A DNA stretch of 64,000 nt from Trichoplax sp. H2 (lineage: Eukaryota; Placozoa; Uniplacotomia; Trichoplacea): NCBI GenBank assembly GCA_003344405.1, contig NOWV01000063.1:186001-250000 (forward strand), read 5' to 3'. Shown here piece by piece: positions 13,769 through 27,620 of this stretch; the first letter of the stretch is position 1, and every line of letters starts with the position of its first letter. Position numbers and translations under genes: made by a program. Under the pieces are notes generated by a model that searched no databases, had not been told where the DNA came from, and was given only the letters and a program-made list of their open reading frames with translations.

Positions 13769-16700
13769 ATGTCTCAACCAACCCAGGTAAGATGGACTTT
13801 CCTCCAGCATTGAACTATATAATGCCGTAAAATTTATTTTTTTTCCTGTCAATGAGTAATAAATTTATTTTAAAGTTGTTACCTTTAAGATTTGGAAAAT
13901 TGGATAGTAACTAGACGATCATAGACTAAAAAAACGATAAAACGCAGTTGTGATTACCTCAATTTTTTTTCTTTCTTTCTCTATCGTCTCACTCTTTCTG
14001 AATATTGATTGAAATAATTGCAGTTTAGATTATTATACGACTTTTATCCTGAAAGTCCTAGCGAATTGGAAGTCCTAGCCGGTACTATTGTGTCTCTTTA
14101 TGAATCGGTAAGTCAATTAATCTAGACATTCCTTAATCAATTTATTCCATCGACTTTCTATCCTACAAATTGGTGGGATGGAAAATAATCCTACTGCTGA
14201 TGTTATTACTCAGCAACCTTGACCAAACGGAAGTGAAACTTTCTTGTGCCTTTATATCTCTAAAACACTATCCCCTTAAATACTATACTATCATCATTAC
14301 GTTCAAATAGAATGCGTATAATCCTGAACAATAATTCATTTAACTTCCATAACCTGTTGGTTGATAGTCATACGCCCATATTTTAAATCCAAAAGAAAAC
14401 TTTTCTTTCATTTCTTTGAGAAGAGCTTCTATTCCCATTTAATCGCTACCGTTGTTATTCTAGCCACCTATTTTTAGGCTTGATCGTAGTAATCTTGATT
14501 ATCGAATTAAATAGCCATATGAACAGTTTACTGCATATTCATATATACGTATACCAGTACCGTGTATAATATATAAGATTGATATTCAATTTCTTATTCG
14601 ATAGGAAGAGAAAGACGAGCTATGGACGTGTATTATCCGAGAAGATGGAAAAACTGGTTTTGTGCCAACGTCATATCTAGAAGTAAGCGAAATCATCGAC
14701 TAACATTATTAGGCATTACATCATCTCCTACTGACTATAAAACAGTAATCAACTTACGAATGATTCGTAAAATATCGAAAGTATTTCATTTGAAGTTCCA
14801 ATGCCAGTTGATCCAGTTCTCATAACGCAATTTGTCGACTTTTACAATTTTACACCGATCGCTCTTGGCGGTGAGAACGCCATTTTTTAGCGAACTACTG
14901 TAGTGATACTATCATTATTTTAATAAACATCATTATCTACACTTTGTTAATTTATTTTAATGTCTATGAATTGTTATTTCATCGACATTACGTGATCAAG
15001 CATTGATAAAGAATTGTTGATCTTAGTACAAGCTTGTTCTCATTAATAGTACAGCGAATGCAGTACTGATATATTTTGGGCAGAATACGAACTAAAACAA
15101 TTTTATATTAAATAAAGAATCATCGATGGGTTCATTGATGGTTCTGTTTCGTGTTGGCAAATTGCTTTACGGTCATAACATTATGCGTAACTACTGGGAC
15201 AAAAAGACCAATATGTTGATGTTATTACATTACAGTATAACCAGCAGATTGGATTCAAAATCATTTCTAGATATCGAGTAAATAAAAAATAGTAAACACT
15301 CTCCAATATCCTCTATGCTATTCCCTAATTAGAAAATAGATAGTTTACTTTACAGTATTTTCGTCCATTTTTAAAATTACTTTGAACTGTTGAATGAGAC
15401 TGCTTAATCTAATTTTATGTTATCCAGTTTATCAACTATTTAACAGGTAACCCTATCATCTGCAATCATTCCTTAGGCTTCGATTTAGTTATCTTACGCG
15501 TATATATTTTTCAGCCTGCTAGCTAATCAAGAGAAATCTTTATATTTAGAGATATATTGAAAGTCCACCTAAATAGTAATCACTTAATAAGCCTTAACGT
15601 ACTATTGCACTTTTTAATCATATTTTAACTTATCTTTTAAGCTATCGAGTACCACCACAGATATTGATTTATGAAGCTAATTAAAATAAATAAATACGGT
15701 ACATATTCTTCTGACTCTTAATCGCCTAGTAGGTAACCTGGACCATCAAAGTAGTAATAATTTCCTTAGCTTGATATGAGCGTACCTATCGAACTATCAG
15801 CCAGTAAAACAGATAGTAAATCTAGTTAGTAATCTCTTTCAGGCTGTCTTAGTGATAAAATAACTAACTTCTTAATCTACTTCTACATTGTACAGTACAT
15901 TATTGAAACTTGCAGTTATTCCTTTTTATTTCATAAGGACATCCAATTAAATATTATAGCTTCCGATGATGATTGCCTAGTCGTTGAAGCTTCTGCATTG
16001 CACATTATTAAAATTGATCATCATTCCTTTTTCTTTCATAAGGACACTAAATTAAATATTATACCCTCCGATGATGATTGCCTAGTCATTAAAGCTTCTG
16101 CACTGCACATTATTAAAATGGATCATCATTCCCTCTTGTCTTGCAAGAATACTTATAGTAGTTAAATAAATATTCCCTTAGCCTATAATTTTTCTAATAA
16201 ATTCAGTTTGCAGCTCGTATATTAATAGAACCTTTAGTACTTTTTCTTTAGTACCGCGTTCTAAAAAATATTTAATCAAAATTATAATGGCGACTTTCAG
16301 TATAACAAATTGAGATTTATCAGCTATCCTGAGCTTATGTCTCAACCTTTGACTGATACCAAATTTTGAATTCAATGTAATATTTTTTTTTTTAGCCCTT
16401 TAACAATTCATCGTTTCCCGAACCCAACGAAAATACTACTGAAAATCCGGTAAGACATGGATTGATAATCTTTAACCCATAAAATGAATAATAGTAACTC
16501 ACACAGTCTAAAGGGGCGAACTTAATATTTATTATTGCTATCTTACATTTAGAGAGTATACCTAATCAGTAATTAAATGGATATATAGAACTTGATGAAC
16601 GCATTATGTAGTTTTTACTACTCCAGTTGTGATTGAATGATATCGTCTAGTCAATAATTAATATGCAATAAATTAATATTAGAATTGATTCCATGTCAAT

Positions 16701-19700
16701 TCCAGCAATATTTGGCAATGTATAATAGATTATTGACTTCGTTACCACACGTAATCATGACTAGATAATCAATTTGCATTAATACTATTATCCTACACGT
16801 CAAGAAACATAATATCAACCTTAGGAATATTTAGAAATGTATTTCATGGATAAGTTCAGTGAACTATTTGTTGTTTTATGTTATCATACGTATTTTATTC
16901 AATGATAGTAATTATCATCAGTTACATTAATTGTAGTCGTAAAAACTGATCATAGCTAATTATTAAGAATACTTTCTTCTTTAGCATCCTTATTCCGATG
17001 TAGATACCTCATCTGAAGATGAACCAGATGGATTGAGTACTGTCACCAATAGACAGGAAACGGTTACGAATACAACTACCATTACAGGCTCAAAGACTGA
17101 TGCAAGTCGTAACACTGTATCCAAATCTCTGATAGCGTTAGTAAAATTTTATTAAAGTCTAGATTTAAATAGTAAACGTATAATATTGTTAGAAATAAAT
17201 ATTAATCTAACATTACCATCTCTTATCACTTCTTTAATGGCGTTATAATTTTATTAGAGCAATTACTGCCCTAAAGAGCTTATACTTTTCTATGACAATC
17301 CTTATATGATGTTAATCATTTTGTTGCATAGGAGATCACCATTTGCTATATTTGGTGCTGAGAGATTTCTACGTGGCGAAGAAAATAAGCTTGATATTCA
17401 AAAATTAATGGATTACGAAAAACATATTATAGTGGTTAGTTTAAATATAAACAATACAGTAAAAACATAATAGCTGCATGTACGGAATTATAATAGGATT
17501 GTAGTATGTATAAAACTGCTATTTCTACTTCCTTACATACTCTAAATCCACTTCTATTCTTAAATTCGATAATTCTGTAATCTTAGAAGATCCTAACGTA
17601 TGTTTATTATTATTCATATTATTCCTATATAGGTTACTAAGAATGGTTTAACCTGGAAGCCGGCCAAAAATGAATGTACTTATCGAATTGGAAGCACAGA
17701 AACAGATTCTAAATATGCTGGAGCAAAAACCTATACAACCTATAAAATCCATCCTATAGTAATGATCATCATGATATTTATTATTGCGATATCATTATCA
17801 TCACTAATATCAACTTCCTTCTACCATTTGAAATACTTTCATTACTGATTGAAATAATAATATAGCATGGAGATGATGAAGCCATCAGAAGACGATATAA
17901 ACAATTTGACTGGCTATATGGTCGCTTGGTTGCTCGATTTCCTACAATTGTCATTCCTAAATTACCTGAAAAAAGGATTAGAGGTGCCACTAGCTTATAA
18001 AGGATGGAATAGATAATCTATTATAATGTAAAATAGTCAATACTTATATTCAACATCGAAATTAAGTGATAAGTATTTTAAATCAAAACTAATATTTATC
18101 CATGCTGTGCGTATCTAAGATATATTAGTGAGATCATAACTGGATTGTTAAAGGATAACATTTTCCTGTCACTTTCTGATACCCATTTTGATGCTTAACA
18201 TTAAATCATAGGTCGATTTAGCGAAGATATTATCCAAATGAGAAAAGAATTGTTAGAAACCTGGTTAAATCGACTAGCTAGACATCCTATCATTAATGAA
18301 AGTCAAGTGTTTTCAGGGTTCTTGAAAAAGCAAGATCAAATAGTTCGTTTCGTACATACACTTGTGGATAAATTCTACTTTAGTTCAGATTAAATAATTT
18401 TCCAATACTAACAAGAAAAGTGCGTTTTTATGATTAATTAATAATTGACTTAAAATTTTCATTACAATATCATCTTATATTCACTTAATAGGAATGGAAA
18501 GAATTTAAACGTAGAATGGAGAAAGATCCTGGAAATTATTCGGGTTTCTTTGCTCGAACAGAAATAAAAGATCTATTTAATAATAGCCTAAATTCAATGT
18601 AATCACTTCGATTTTTAAATATTACTATCTAACAATATTGTGAAAATTAATCAACATTACATTAAAAAAAATATTATAATTTGCTCAACCCAGTAATTTA
18701 CCATGCCTCATACAAATTCTATTAAAAATTTGTCTAATTTTACAATAAATAATTTAAGAACGAAATTTCAACACTAGATGACGGTATATCAAGTAATATA
18801 CGGTATATTATTCAATTTCTGTTCATATTCCAGAAAGATACTGGTAAAAGAAAGAATTGCTAAGAAATATCTAGCTAGTTACAGCTATTCCATTCTTATT
18901 CATACTAAACACTTGATACTGATCTAGGAACAAACTAAATAGAATATGTATATAATTGAGTTATAGCTCTAATTATACCATCTGCCTATATCTAACTGTT
19001 AACGCTAAATTACTTTTAGGCTAGGAAATGCTGCTAGTTGGGAAAAGCTAACCAAAAATTTACAAGAAAGTATATCTCACTTTAGAGAAGTTCTCCAGCA
19101 TCACTCTACAGACTTTGCCCGTTGTAAGTATTTGAAGCTCTTATTTATTCGCATCTATTGCTTATTAGATTTTGAGCTAAATTATTTAAGCACTGATTTA
19201 AGATGTCGTTATTATTGAATTCTCAAGTGAGCTTGAAATTTTAACCAAAGTACTAACCTAATACACCATGATTCTGAAAATTTATCTATAACAGTTGATT
19301 TAAGAGTTTCATATTTTAATTACTGTACTTCTATTACTTGTAATTATTATTTAAACTACTTAAGCAAGATTGCTTATTAATTAGCCGCAATCGTAACCCT
19401 AGCCATAATTTTAACTATCGATAATACTGATACACACGATGCAAACTTATTCTTTGACGTAGTATTGCATTTTATTTCAATAGGTTATCAAGATGAATAT
19501 GTAGCTATGGGCAAGGCTATTGGCAACCTTTCATCCTGTTTTCAATCCGAAAACCATTGTAAGGCTCTTAGATTTAAAATAAAGGCGTTACTGATTTTAC
19601 TTCCTCTTCACTGAGACACCCTTCCATAACCATAAGCTATGCCGCCTATTTACTATAGTCCATTCCTGTATTTGATTATAGATCCAGAAGAATTTAAATT

Positions 19701-21188
19701 TGCTGTTAAATCAGTAGGTGACATCTTTTCAGTAACCGGAAAAGAATTTCACAATAAGGTTAGTCAATAATTTATATTATTAGAATACATATTTGTCCCT
19801 TATTAGCGTTGGTTACATGTTTATTAAATATACTCGTTTATAGCAAGTACAAGATGCCGTGCCTCTTCGTAAAGGTTTAGATGAATATCTCAATCTCCTC
19901 TCGTCACATAAACAGCCACAGTCCATAACAAAGGTAAGAAATATATTATATGAATAATAGTATCCTATTAAAGACTTACTATTTAGAGAAAAATTTTGCG
20001 GACATACCATGAATAGTCGACTTGTCGTACATGAATACCTTTATAACTATGGACACTCAGTGATCCATGTCGCAATTGCTGACTTATCATTACTATGCTG
20101 ATATTTCGCACTTTGCCACTAGGATACTTTAAAGAGATTAAAGGAAGCCAGAAAGGTAATTGCTTGTAGTAATCCAATTATTAGCACTAATATTGCCGGT
20201 AAAGCCTTCAATTTGAATATACGTGATATTAAATTTTCTTACCATCATACACTTTTTTTTGTATGTTATATTTTAGCATCAAAATGATTCTTACATCAGC
20301 GGTAAATGCGCCGTTGTATATGCTACTGTTGAAGGTACAGTATTATCTCATTTGAGTATTTGTACGTAATAATTATGCAACTATTAGGTGTTTAGTACTA
20401 CATTGTGCTACGCAACATATATGGTACTAGACAAACGCATTTGATCATATGAAATTTTAAAATAGATCAATTTGCTTATAAAGTATGCAATAACTTGACC
20501 TGATTATTTTACAACTTTTAATTCCTTATCTGCTTATGAACTTTACCATATTATCTTTCTTTAATGTATTTAGCTGAAATGAATCACTTTCAGCAAGAAA
20601 GTATTCAAGATATAAGCGAATTAATGATGCGCTATCTACGTTTTCAAATTGCTTATCATAAAACGGTATGTGTCTATTTTCTGCTCAAAGTAGCAAAACG
20701 TTATGGCATGTCATTCGTTTTACTAATATATGTCGTAGAATTACAATATGATAAAGATACCGCAATTATCATTATTTTTATATTCTATGTATCGATAAGC
20801 AAAAACATACTGTACGCGTACATATGCATATCTTATGTAGAAAATCTTGTGGAAGGGAACAATTACTGCATAATCAAACGACTTATATGATGAATTAAAT
20901 TTAATTTCCTGTACTGTATTTCTACAGGTCACTCGCAAATTTGAGCAATCTTTAGAATCATTTATGAGATTTAGTGGTAAAACAGTAATCGGCGAAAGTA
21001 AGGATTCACCAACAATTGATACTCCTCCACAAGCAAGTACCAATTTTTCATCACATGAAAATAGATCTTCTCCAAAGCCTTCACCAAAATCCGTACCACC
21101 ATCAGCAAACGTAACTGCATTATCGTCGTCGCCACCGCCACCGCCACCACCACCACCGCCACCACCAGAACAGCCAGCATCATTTTAA
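13769..21188 (+). CDS. SNX9: SH3-PX-BAR sorting nexin of the SNX9/18/33 family
   Basis: SNX9-type proteins bind PI(4,5)P2/PI3P membranes, recruit dynamin and WASP, and remodel membranes in endocytosis (family knowledge). Exons 13769-13786, 14024-14107 and 14605-14682 join in phase 0 to give an N-terminal SH3 domain (RLLYDFYPE, DELWTCI, GKTGFVPTSYLE). Low-complexity linker exons follow near 16396-16449 and 16985-17140. The PX domain spans about 17640-18390 (RRRYKQFDWLYGRL, then IPKLPEKRIRGRF, matching the SNX9 PX core), with EWKEFKRRMEKD after it. The BAR helices lie in exons at about 19019-20700 and 20930 onward (SWEKLTKNLQESISHF, KRLKEARK, RYLRFQIAYHKT). The last exon ends in about 70 residues beyond the BAR region: Ser/Pro-rich, twelve consecutive prolines, then EQPASF and a stop. 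Vertebrate members end at the BAR domain. The symbol is used for the single invertebrate-type member; SNX18 or SNX33 fits equally well. Confidence 0.9.
14866..14890 (+). other. Short hairpin plus T-tract inside sorting-nexin intron 3
   Basis: TGGCG (14866-14870), loop GTGAGAA, CGCCA (14878-14882), then TTTTTT. The stem is only 5 bp. It is listed because it repeats the GC-stem-then-T pattern seen at 8072. The rest of this 1.7-kb intron (14683-16395) holds no gene I can see apart from the tandem repeat at 15881-16150. Confidence 0.25.
15881..16150. repeat. Intronic tandem repeat, three units of about 105-110 bp
   Basis: The unit start TTCTGCATTGCACATTATT occurs at 15991, as TTCTGCACTGCACATTATT at 16096, and as the more diverged TTCTACATTGTACAG at 15881, spacings of 110 and 105. 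Each unit contains CATCATTCC (or TTATTCC), TTTCATAAGGACA and TCCGATGATGATTGCCTAGTC. The last two units are close to identical. It sits in sorting-nexin intron 3. Confidence 0.8.
21127..21172 (+). repeat. CCACCG-type trinucleotide repeat encoding polyproline
   Basis: An imperfect (CCA/CCG)n run in the last sorting-nexin exon encodes twelve prolines after SSS. Unit purity suggests slippage, so length variation between individuals is likely. The run is in frame and followed closely by the stop codon. Confidence 0.85.
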
Positions 21189-23707
21189 CTCTGAAAAAGA
21201 GCAGGAATTATTCTAAAACTGATATGTTACCATTTTTAATTCATCCATTTTCATCTAATACTTATAAAATTTTAATAAAATTTCTAAGCTAAGATTACCT
21301 TACATAAATGGATATAGCAATGGATATCACTATAACTGAAGTATGGTGTTTGCTTTTTAGACTTTAACTTATGTGCTTAAGTGGACCATGGCGTCAGTGT
21401 AGTAACTCCCCGAGTGAACGATAGTTTTTATCGTTTTTTCCAGATAGACTTTTATGCACCAAATTTAATTCATTAATCTGGGTACTTAGCCATATTTATC
21501 CACTTTGTAATCATTAATAACTCTTACCGACACGTTACATTCTAAGTTGGCTTAAGCTAACGTATATCATATAATTAAAGTTCGCAACGTATGCAAACTG
21601 TAATAGTTACCTATATTGGTATTTATTATAAACAATTTTAGACCGTAGAATATTCATTTGATTTGTTCTAATTTTAAAATTTTTTACTATCAATATATAC
21701 TATTTTCATTTTAGTATGCCATTCATTGTTTCAAATCTTGATATCAGCTAAAAGTCAATGAAAGCTTTACATATTTTATAAGTTAAGTAGCAATTAAAAA
21801 AAATGAAATGAAATTAAAATGTCATTCATCCTTATTTTCTTAGCATTGCGGTCTTATTTTAGATCTTGTATCTAAATAACGTCAAATGTGTACACTTTTT
21901 CTTCTCTGTTTTGAATAAACACGTGTTAACTATCATGATTGTACAGTATAAGTTTTCTGTTCGCAAGATCGTTACTTTAATAAAAAATGAAATGACCTTG
22001 TAATAAATTTCTATTAAATTATAGTTTGACCTGAAAAGGGTTTAATGAAACAATTAGTAATAATAACTGTATGGTTCAAGCAATAGAACGTAATTATGAA
22101 ACAGTTAATTTCAGCAGATAACAATCCATCTACGGTCTTGCAATGTTAGTGCATTGATGAGTATTCGTATAATCCACATACTGTACGTACAATGTTATCT
22201 TACATGTTTGGCTCTCCTTTTTAATACGATTATATTAAATACGGTATCTGATAGTGCTATCTATAAACCCTTTATATATATACTCGTACGTAATTATGTA
22301 AAGATAATTTTCGAAATCGATAGTATTATTTGCCTTATTTTCATGTTATTTCATATCAACCGACGACGAGATGCTATTCACGAATAATAATAAATAAAAT
22401 TCTAAATTTTACAACAAGCAACTACAAAATTAATTTGCAATATAGTCACATGAAAAGAATTAATTGAAATTATCCAACTTTATGAATATCAATAACTTTA
22501 CTAAGAAGTTAACTGCTTCAAGTTAGCGTATAAGTTTATATATGATGCAGCATATGTATACTTCTTAAAATATTTGTGTCAGCAAATAAAATTTCATAAT
22601 TTGTTACTAGCTGACGGTATCTCAGCCATTTCCGTTATTTTTCAATGATGAAAAAATTAAATGTGTACTGGTTTATACTGTACTATTTAACATTATAGCT
22701 TAATACCAATTGCTGTTATTAATAGCTGAGATATTTCACGTATATACAAATTATACAGCATTTACATATCATAATTTATGATAGCATCTGCTAATCAAAA
22801 ATCTTGATTTATACAATAGGCATAGCAAATATAGTCTAGTAACAGATTGATTAAATTAAATTATTAGTATCTACCGTATACATATGTCACACTACATAGC
22901 TTCGTTTTATAGCTTATTCTTGAGATTAGAATTGCATGCCTAAGCTATGGATATTGCATATATAAGTTGAAGAATTACTACTCTACAAATCAAAGGCTAA
23001 TTTAACAGCTACAATTAGAATTAGTATCGTTCAAAGAGATTTAGGATTAAAATGTAGAATCAAAATACTTCTTTTGCCTGATATAATATTTCATAGTTAA
23101 TGAGTAGCCTCATGAATAATTAGTCAGGAACCATGATAGTTTATACTGTCACCGTAATATTGTACTTAGATTTTGAAGATTAGGATTCGGTTAGAGTCAG
23201 GATTGATTGCCTTGTCTATGCAAGTGACTACGACTTGATAATCGAACAAGTTTAGATAATTTTACATCTTCTTATATGGTACTTTATTGTGAATAAAAAT
23301 CAGATAAAATGAAATAGTTACATATGTTCAGCGTACATTTTTACAAGGATAAATGCGTATCTTTATAATAAATTAATAACGCTCTATTTTTGGCTTTCTA
23401 ATCTATTCATATATGAACGTATACATAATTTATTTTCGGATGATTAATGCATATGCATGTATATTGTTTTAATAAAATAATGATGTTAAATATATAAATG
23501 AATCGTATTAACGACGTGATATATTCCGTTTTAGAAAATAAGATAACTTATAACATGACCGAATACACAAATGGTTTTACTGCATATAGAATATACGTGA
23601 TTATTGTATGATTGCTATACGTATCTACGTTAGATTAATAAATGAACGATAAAAGACTATAAACCAATTACTAACATAATAGCTTCTCTATTAGTAAATA
23701 GGGCAAC
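21189..23707. other. Convergent intergenic region (sorting nexin / RRM protein)
   Basis: About 2.5 kb of very AT-rich DNA with the 3' ends of two facing genes. It has a 7-bp hairpin with a T-tract (21417-21439) and several AATAAA-type hexamers (for example near 21276 on +). Open frames such as 22154-22387 are rich in Ile/Phe/Tyr as expected from AT-rich non-coding sequence. There is no GTACAGTAC cluster and no recognisable gene. Confidence 0.55.
21417..21439 (+). other. Hairpin plus T-tract, 3' flank of sorting nexin
   Basis: AACGATA (21417-21423), loop GTTTT, TATCGTT (21429-21435), then TTTT. It is a perfect 7-bp stem about 229 nt past the stop codon and resembles the element past ZFYVE26. 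Confidence 0.4.
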
Positions 23708-26700
23708 TTATAACATGACTGAATGCATCACTGGCTTTACTCCTACCCAGCGTTTCTGAATATTGTGAAAATTAGTTTTTTGCACTAATTTCAAAGATTG
23801 CGCAAATTCGAAGTGAACAATAATAGGATTATCGCCAAACATCTTATGTTTTTCTCCACCCTCAGTGACCTCCATAACCGGTCCAAATTGCTCAAAATAC
23901 TTCTTAACAACATCATGGCTGATTCCATGAGCACCAGAAACAGCAATACGATTAAAAGCAGTCTTAGCATCTTTATCACGTTTGGGTACTGTATATAAGC
24001 TAAGTGATCTTTTCGCAATTCGATGCTTGGATTCAGCGGCTAGAAATTTCTTAGCAGCTTTAGTTTCATGAAATTGTACAGTAACAGCAATACGCCTTCT
24101 ACCTGTAATATTATCAATGGTTAATTTCCTTCTACTCATACTGGCAACATCGCCGTACTGGCGGAAATAGGTGATTAAATCAGCTTCAGTTGAATCATTA
24201 GATAAACCCGAGACTAAAATAGTACGGCCATCATCATCATCATCTTTCATTTCTTCTACATGACTCCATCGACGTAAATGCGGATCATATTCTTCAGCAT
24301 AGGTCTGAGGGCGATCATGTTGATTCCCTTCATCGCTTTCTTCATCGCTTACCGAAGGTAATCGACTATTTATTCGGATTTTTTTGCGTTCTTGCTTTTT
24401 ATCTATATTTTCATCTGTTCCATGTTGTTGTTTATTTACCTGATTTTGTACCTTTGCAGGTGGATCTACATGAACAGAGATCTTACAGTTATTCGATGCT
24501 AGGAAGACTTCATCATCATAGTCATCTTGTGATTCTGCGCTTGCATGACTGGAATTATCATGTGCTGGAAAACCTTTATTGGCATGGATAGTAGAGCGCT
24601 GTTTGTTCATACCTGCATTGGCCGAAGTAGACATATTGGGATTTATATGCATGCTTACTTGACTCTTTTTATTGGATTCTGAGGGTTTCAATTCCCCTTG
24701 TTGATTTCTCTTTTCCTTATTTGAATTCATAGAGTTCCGACTTGCCTTATTATCTTGTAGAACTGGAGGTTTTGATCTCTGACTAGATGAATCTTTTTTA
24801 ACATTAACATCAGTTGAAGAAGTCGATTTATCATGAATTGAGCTTTTCTTTATGGCTGGTGGGATCGAATGATGAGAATCATGATGAGAGATTCCATTAT
24901 TTATTTGATTTATTGGTTGATGTGTTAATTTCATGCTTGCTTTTTTCAACGGTTTTATAGTATCATTATCGGAGATTTGTTTTGGTGAATTCGGTTGACC
25001 TCGATGACCGCTTAATGAATCTTGGATCGTATTCGACAAATTGCGATGAGACATTGTCGGCCCGTCATCAATCGAAATATGATCCGATCGATTAGCTATC
25101 ATTGCATTAGTTGTACTAGCTATAATTTCTTTTTGGTTGTTAGATGAAACATCAGCCTGTTTTTGAATATCAGTCTGATTCTTTTTTTCAGGCATACCAG
25201 CTGAGCTTGATAGCTTAACTTGCTGCTTTGTACCTATATTACGTGATATTTCAGCTTGATCATGAACATTCGCCGATCTACTGTTACCTTCTTTCTTAAC
25301 ACTAGAATTATTTTTTTCCTGATTTCGATACAGCTGAGTTGATTCTTTCTCACTGGATCTACTATGCATGGCCTGCTGATTATACAGAACCTTGGTTTGA
25401 GCATCTTGACTAATTGCTTCGTTCTCAGGCATGCTGGAATTCTGTCCATCTAAATTGCTATTATAGCGATGAGTTATTTCTTGCTGATCTGATGTATCGT
25501 GGACAGACTGCTGCTTCTGCATAGGTTTGATTATCGCCTGGCTAGCAATGATCTCATTTGTAGCAGAATTTTGCCTTTCTAATGGATTACTACAATGATC
25601 GACTGACTTTTGTTGATTTATATCTTGTCTTTCTAACTGATAATTGAGAGAATTAGATATTTGATTCACTTTAGCAATGCCAGAATTTTGTCGTTCTGTT
25701 AGTTGATTCTGTTGATTATTTGACTCATGTATATTTGATTCGTCGTGTATAGATTGTTGTTTACGTAAAGTTTTGACTGTAGCACCATGAATTATTCCAC
25801 TTTCTTCAATGTGAGTCTGATCTCTTGCCAATGGACTTTGATGAGAACTCTTTTCTCCTTTATAGGACGAATCATGTCTTAACAGCTGATTATGTATGGT
25901 ATTAGTCATAACAGTGTTGGTAGATGGAGAATTATTATGGGTATATTGAGCCGAGTTGGCTGGATTAGAAATGCTGTCTTCATCAATTGGATGGCTGTAC
26001 GATCTGGTAGTATCATCATATGAAGGTGAATTTATTTGAGCATCTGGTAGATAGTCATATTGTGGAAGTTTCCTTTGACTAGTTTCTGTCAAAGTTGATG
26101 TATTGACAGTAGGTTGTTGATGCTCTACAGTTACTACACGATCTCCTCTATCTGATAGGATAGATGAAGAAACTACAGATGCAGAAACTAACGAATTATC
26201 AGCATTTTGTTGTATGGCTTCTTTTACCTCTGGTTTTGGACTATTTTGATCAGAGTTTCTTCTCTCAATTTCTTCCCTTGTCTCTATGGGATCTTCATTC
26301 TCTGCTAAAGCAATCGTGGAAATTAAAGTAGCAGCAGCTATCGATTCCTCGAGATTTCGCTTTGCAATCTCATCCGCTGTTGCTTTTGGACTAGGTTGAC
26401 CATGATGTTTCAAACTACTTCTTCCAGGGGTAGCATTAGGACGAGGGTTTGATTTTACAGAATAAAATCGAGTAAGGGATGGACTGCGACCGACATTACG
26501 ATACTGACTAGAAATATCACTATTTTTATCATCTTTTACCGCTTCTTTATCATTAGTTGCTCCCTTTTCATGAATTGTAGGCATGTAAGCAAAGTGGACT
26601 TTCTTAGAATTGATTCTATTGATGTTATTACTATAACTTGGCTTAACATCTTGCTGGTCAAAATTAAAATTTTCTTGGCCGATATCTTGTTGGTCAGTAT

Positions 26701-27620
26701 TGGAATCTTCTTGCCCGATATGACTTTCGTGAATAACTGTAATATCATTAATTAAGTTTTTATGGTCCTTACTATCTCCCCACCTAATGAGTAATATTGG
26801 ATAGGTAATGTTAATATATCTAGTTGTCGATTAGAGTAGATAACAAATAATACCATAAAGTTATTCTACCGATATATCATCTTCTATTCGATCACACGTT
26901 CTATTAAAACAGATTACTAACCTGTTGACATTATTATAACTATTTTGGCTACTATTATCGGCTGAATAAGCAGAATCTCCATCGCTATACCTTTCGTCTG
27001 AAGAGCTTGATTATAGAATTAAAGATCAATAATACGCATGATATTAACATTAAAGATTTTTTTCTTGTTATTATAAAATTATAATTAACCTTAATCACTC
27101 AGTGCTGTAATAGCATCGTAGTTATCGATTAATATCGTACAAGTTATCAACATTAAGAGTTTATTCTTCTTATTATAAAATATTAATTAGCATGAATCAC
27201 TTAATATTATAATAGCATTAAAGATATTGATTAATAATATACTAGTTATTAGCACGAAAGGTTTTAAGCTTCTTGTTATTGTAAAACTATGATTAGCTTT
27301 AATCACTTAAATATAGTTATAGTATTTAAGAGTTAATTACTTTATAGTTGATTAAATCGTAAATAAATGAAAATAAACTATCGAATTAACGAATCATAAC
27401 AGCTTTCATTAACATAACCAATAAATTATAAGAGCGTCTTAGTTTAGATGGCCTTATAACGGTTAATTTATTATCCACAATTTGATAAAATTAGAAGTTG
27501 CAGTATGTTTTAAATACAGCCTTCTTTAGCTCATGTCAACTCTTACCTATGATTGTAGCGACCTGCACCCCACCTGGAAGTATTATTTCTAGGAATGCCT
27601 CTTGCACTGGATGCAGACAT
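23708..27620 (-). CDS. Two-RRM protein with long disordered Q/N/S-rich region
   Basis: A three-exon gene: exon 1 27620-27547 (ATG at 27620), exon 2 27005-26922, exon 3 26783-23708; both junctions are phase 2 with good GT-AG signals, giving about 1,077 residues. An internal ATG at 26584 is not needed, because the upstream frame is open and spliced. Residues up to about 880 are low-complexity: Ser, Gln, Asn, Asp and basic residues, with degenerate repeats of a K-Q-Q-S-[IV]-H-D...E-R-Q-N-S pattern at about 25400-25800. Two RRM-like folds follow: TILVSGLSNDSTEADLITYF with YGDVASM, then FNRIAVSGAHGISHDVVKKY with FGPVMEV. The second ends almost at the C-terminus. An RNA-binding role is inferred from the folds; I cannot name the family. 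The closely spaced neighbour upstream is an adhesion GPCR on the same strand. Confidence 0.85.
27046..27350. repeat. Intronic tandem repeat, three units of about 103 bp
   Basis: Units start at 27046 (AACATTAAAGATTTTTTTC), 27149 (AACATTAAGAGTTTATTC) and 27251 (AGCACGAAAGGTTTTAAGC), spacings of 103 and 102. Each carries CTTGTTATTATAAAA-like sequence, then TTAATCACT and a TATAATAGCAT-like stretch. The array fills much of intron 1 of the RRM gene. Confidence 0.75.

Noticed and set aside
20741-21183. Overlapping antisense open frames opposite the last sorting-nexin exons
   Set aside because: They are the reverse-strand shadow of the BAR and polyproline coding sequence.
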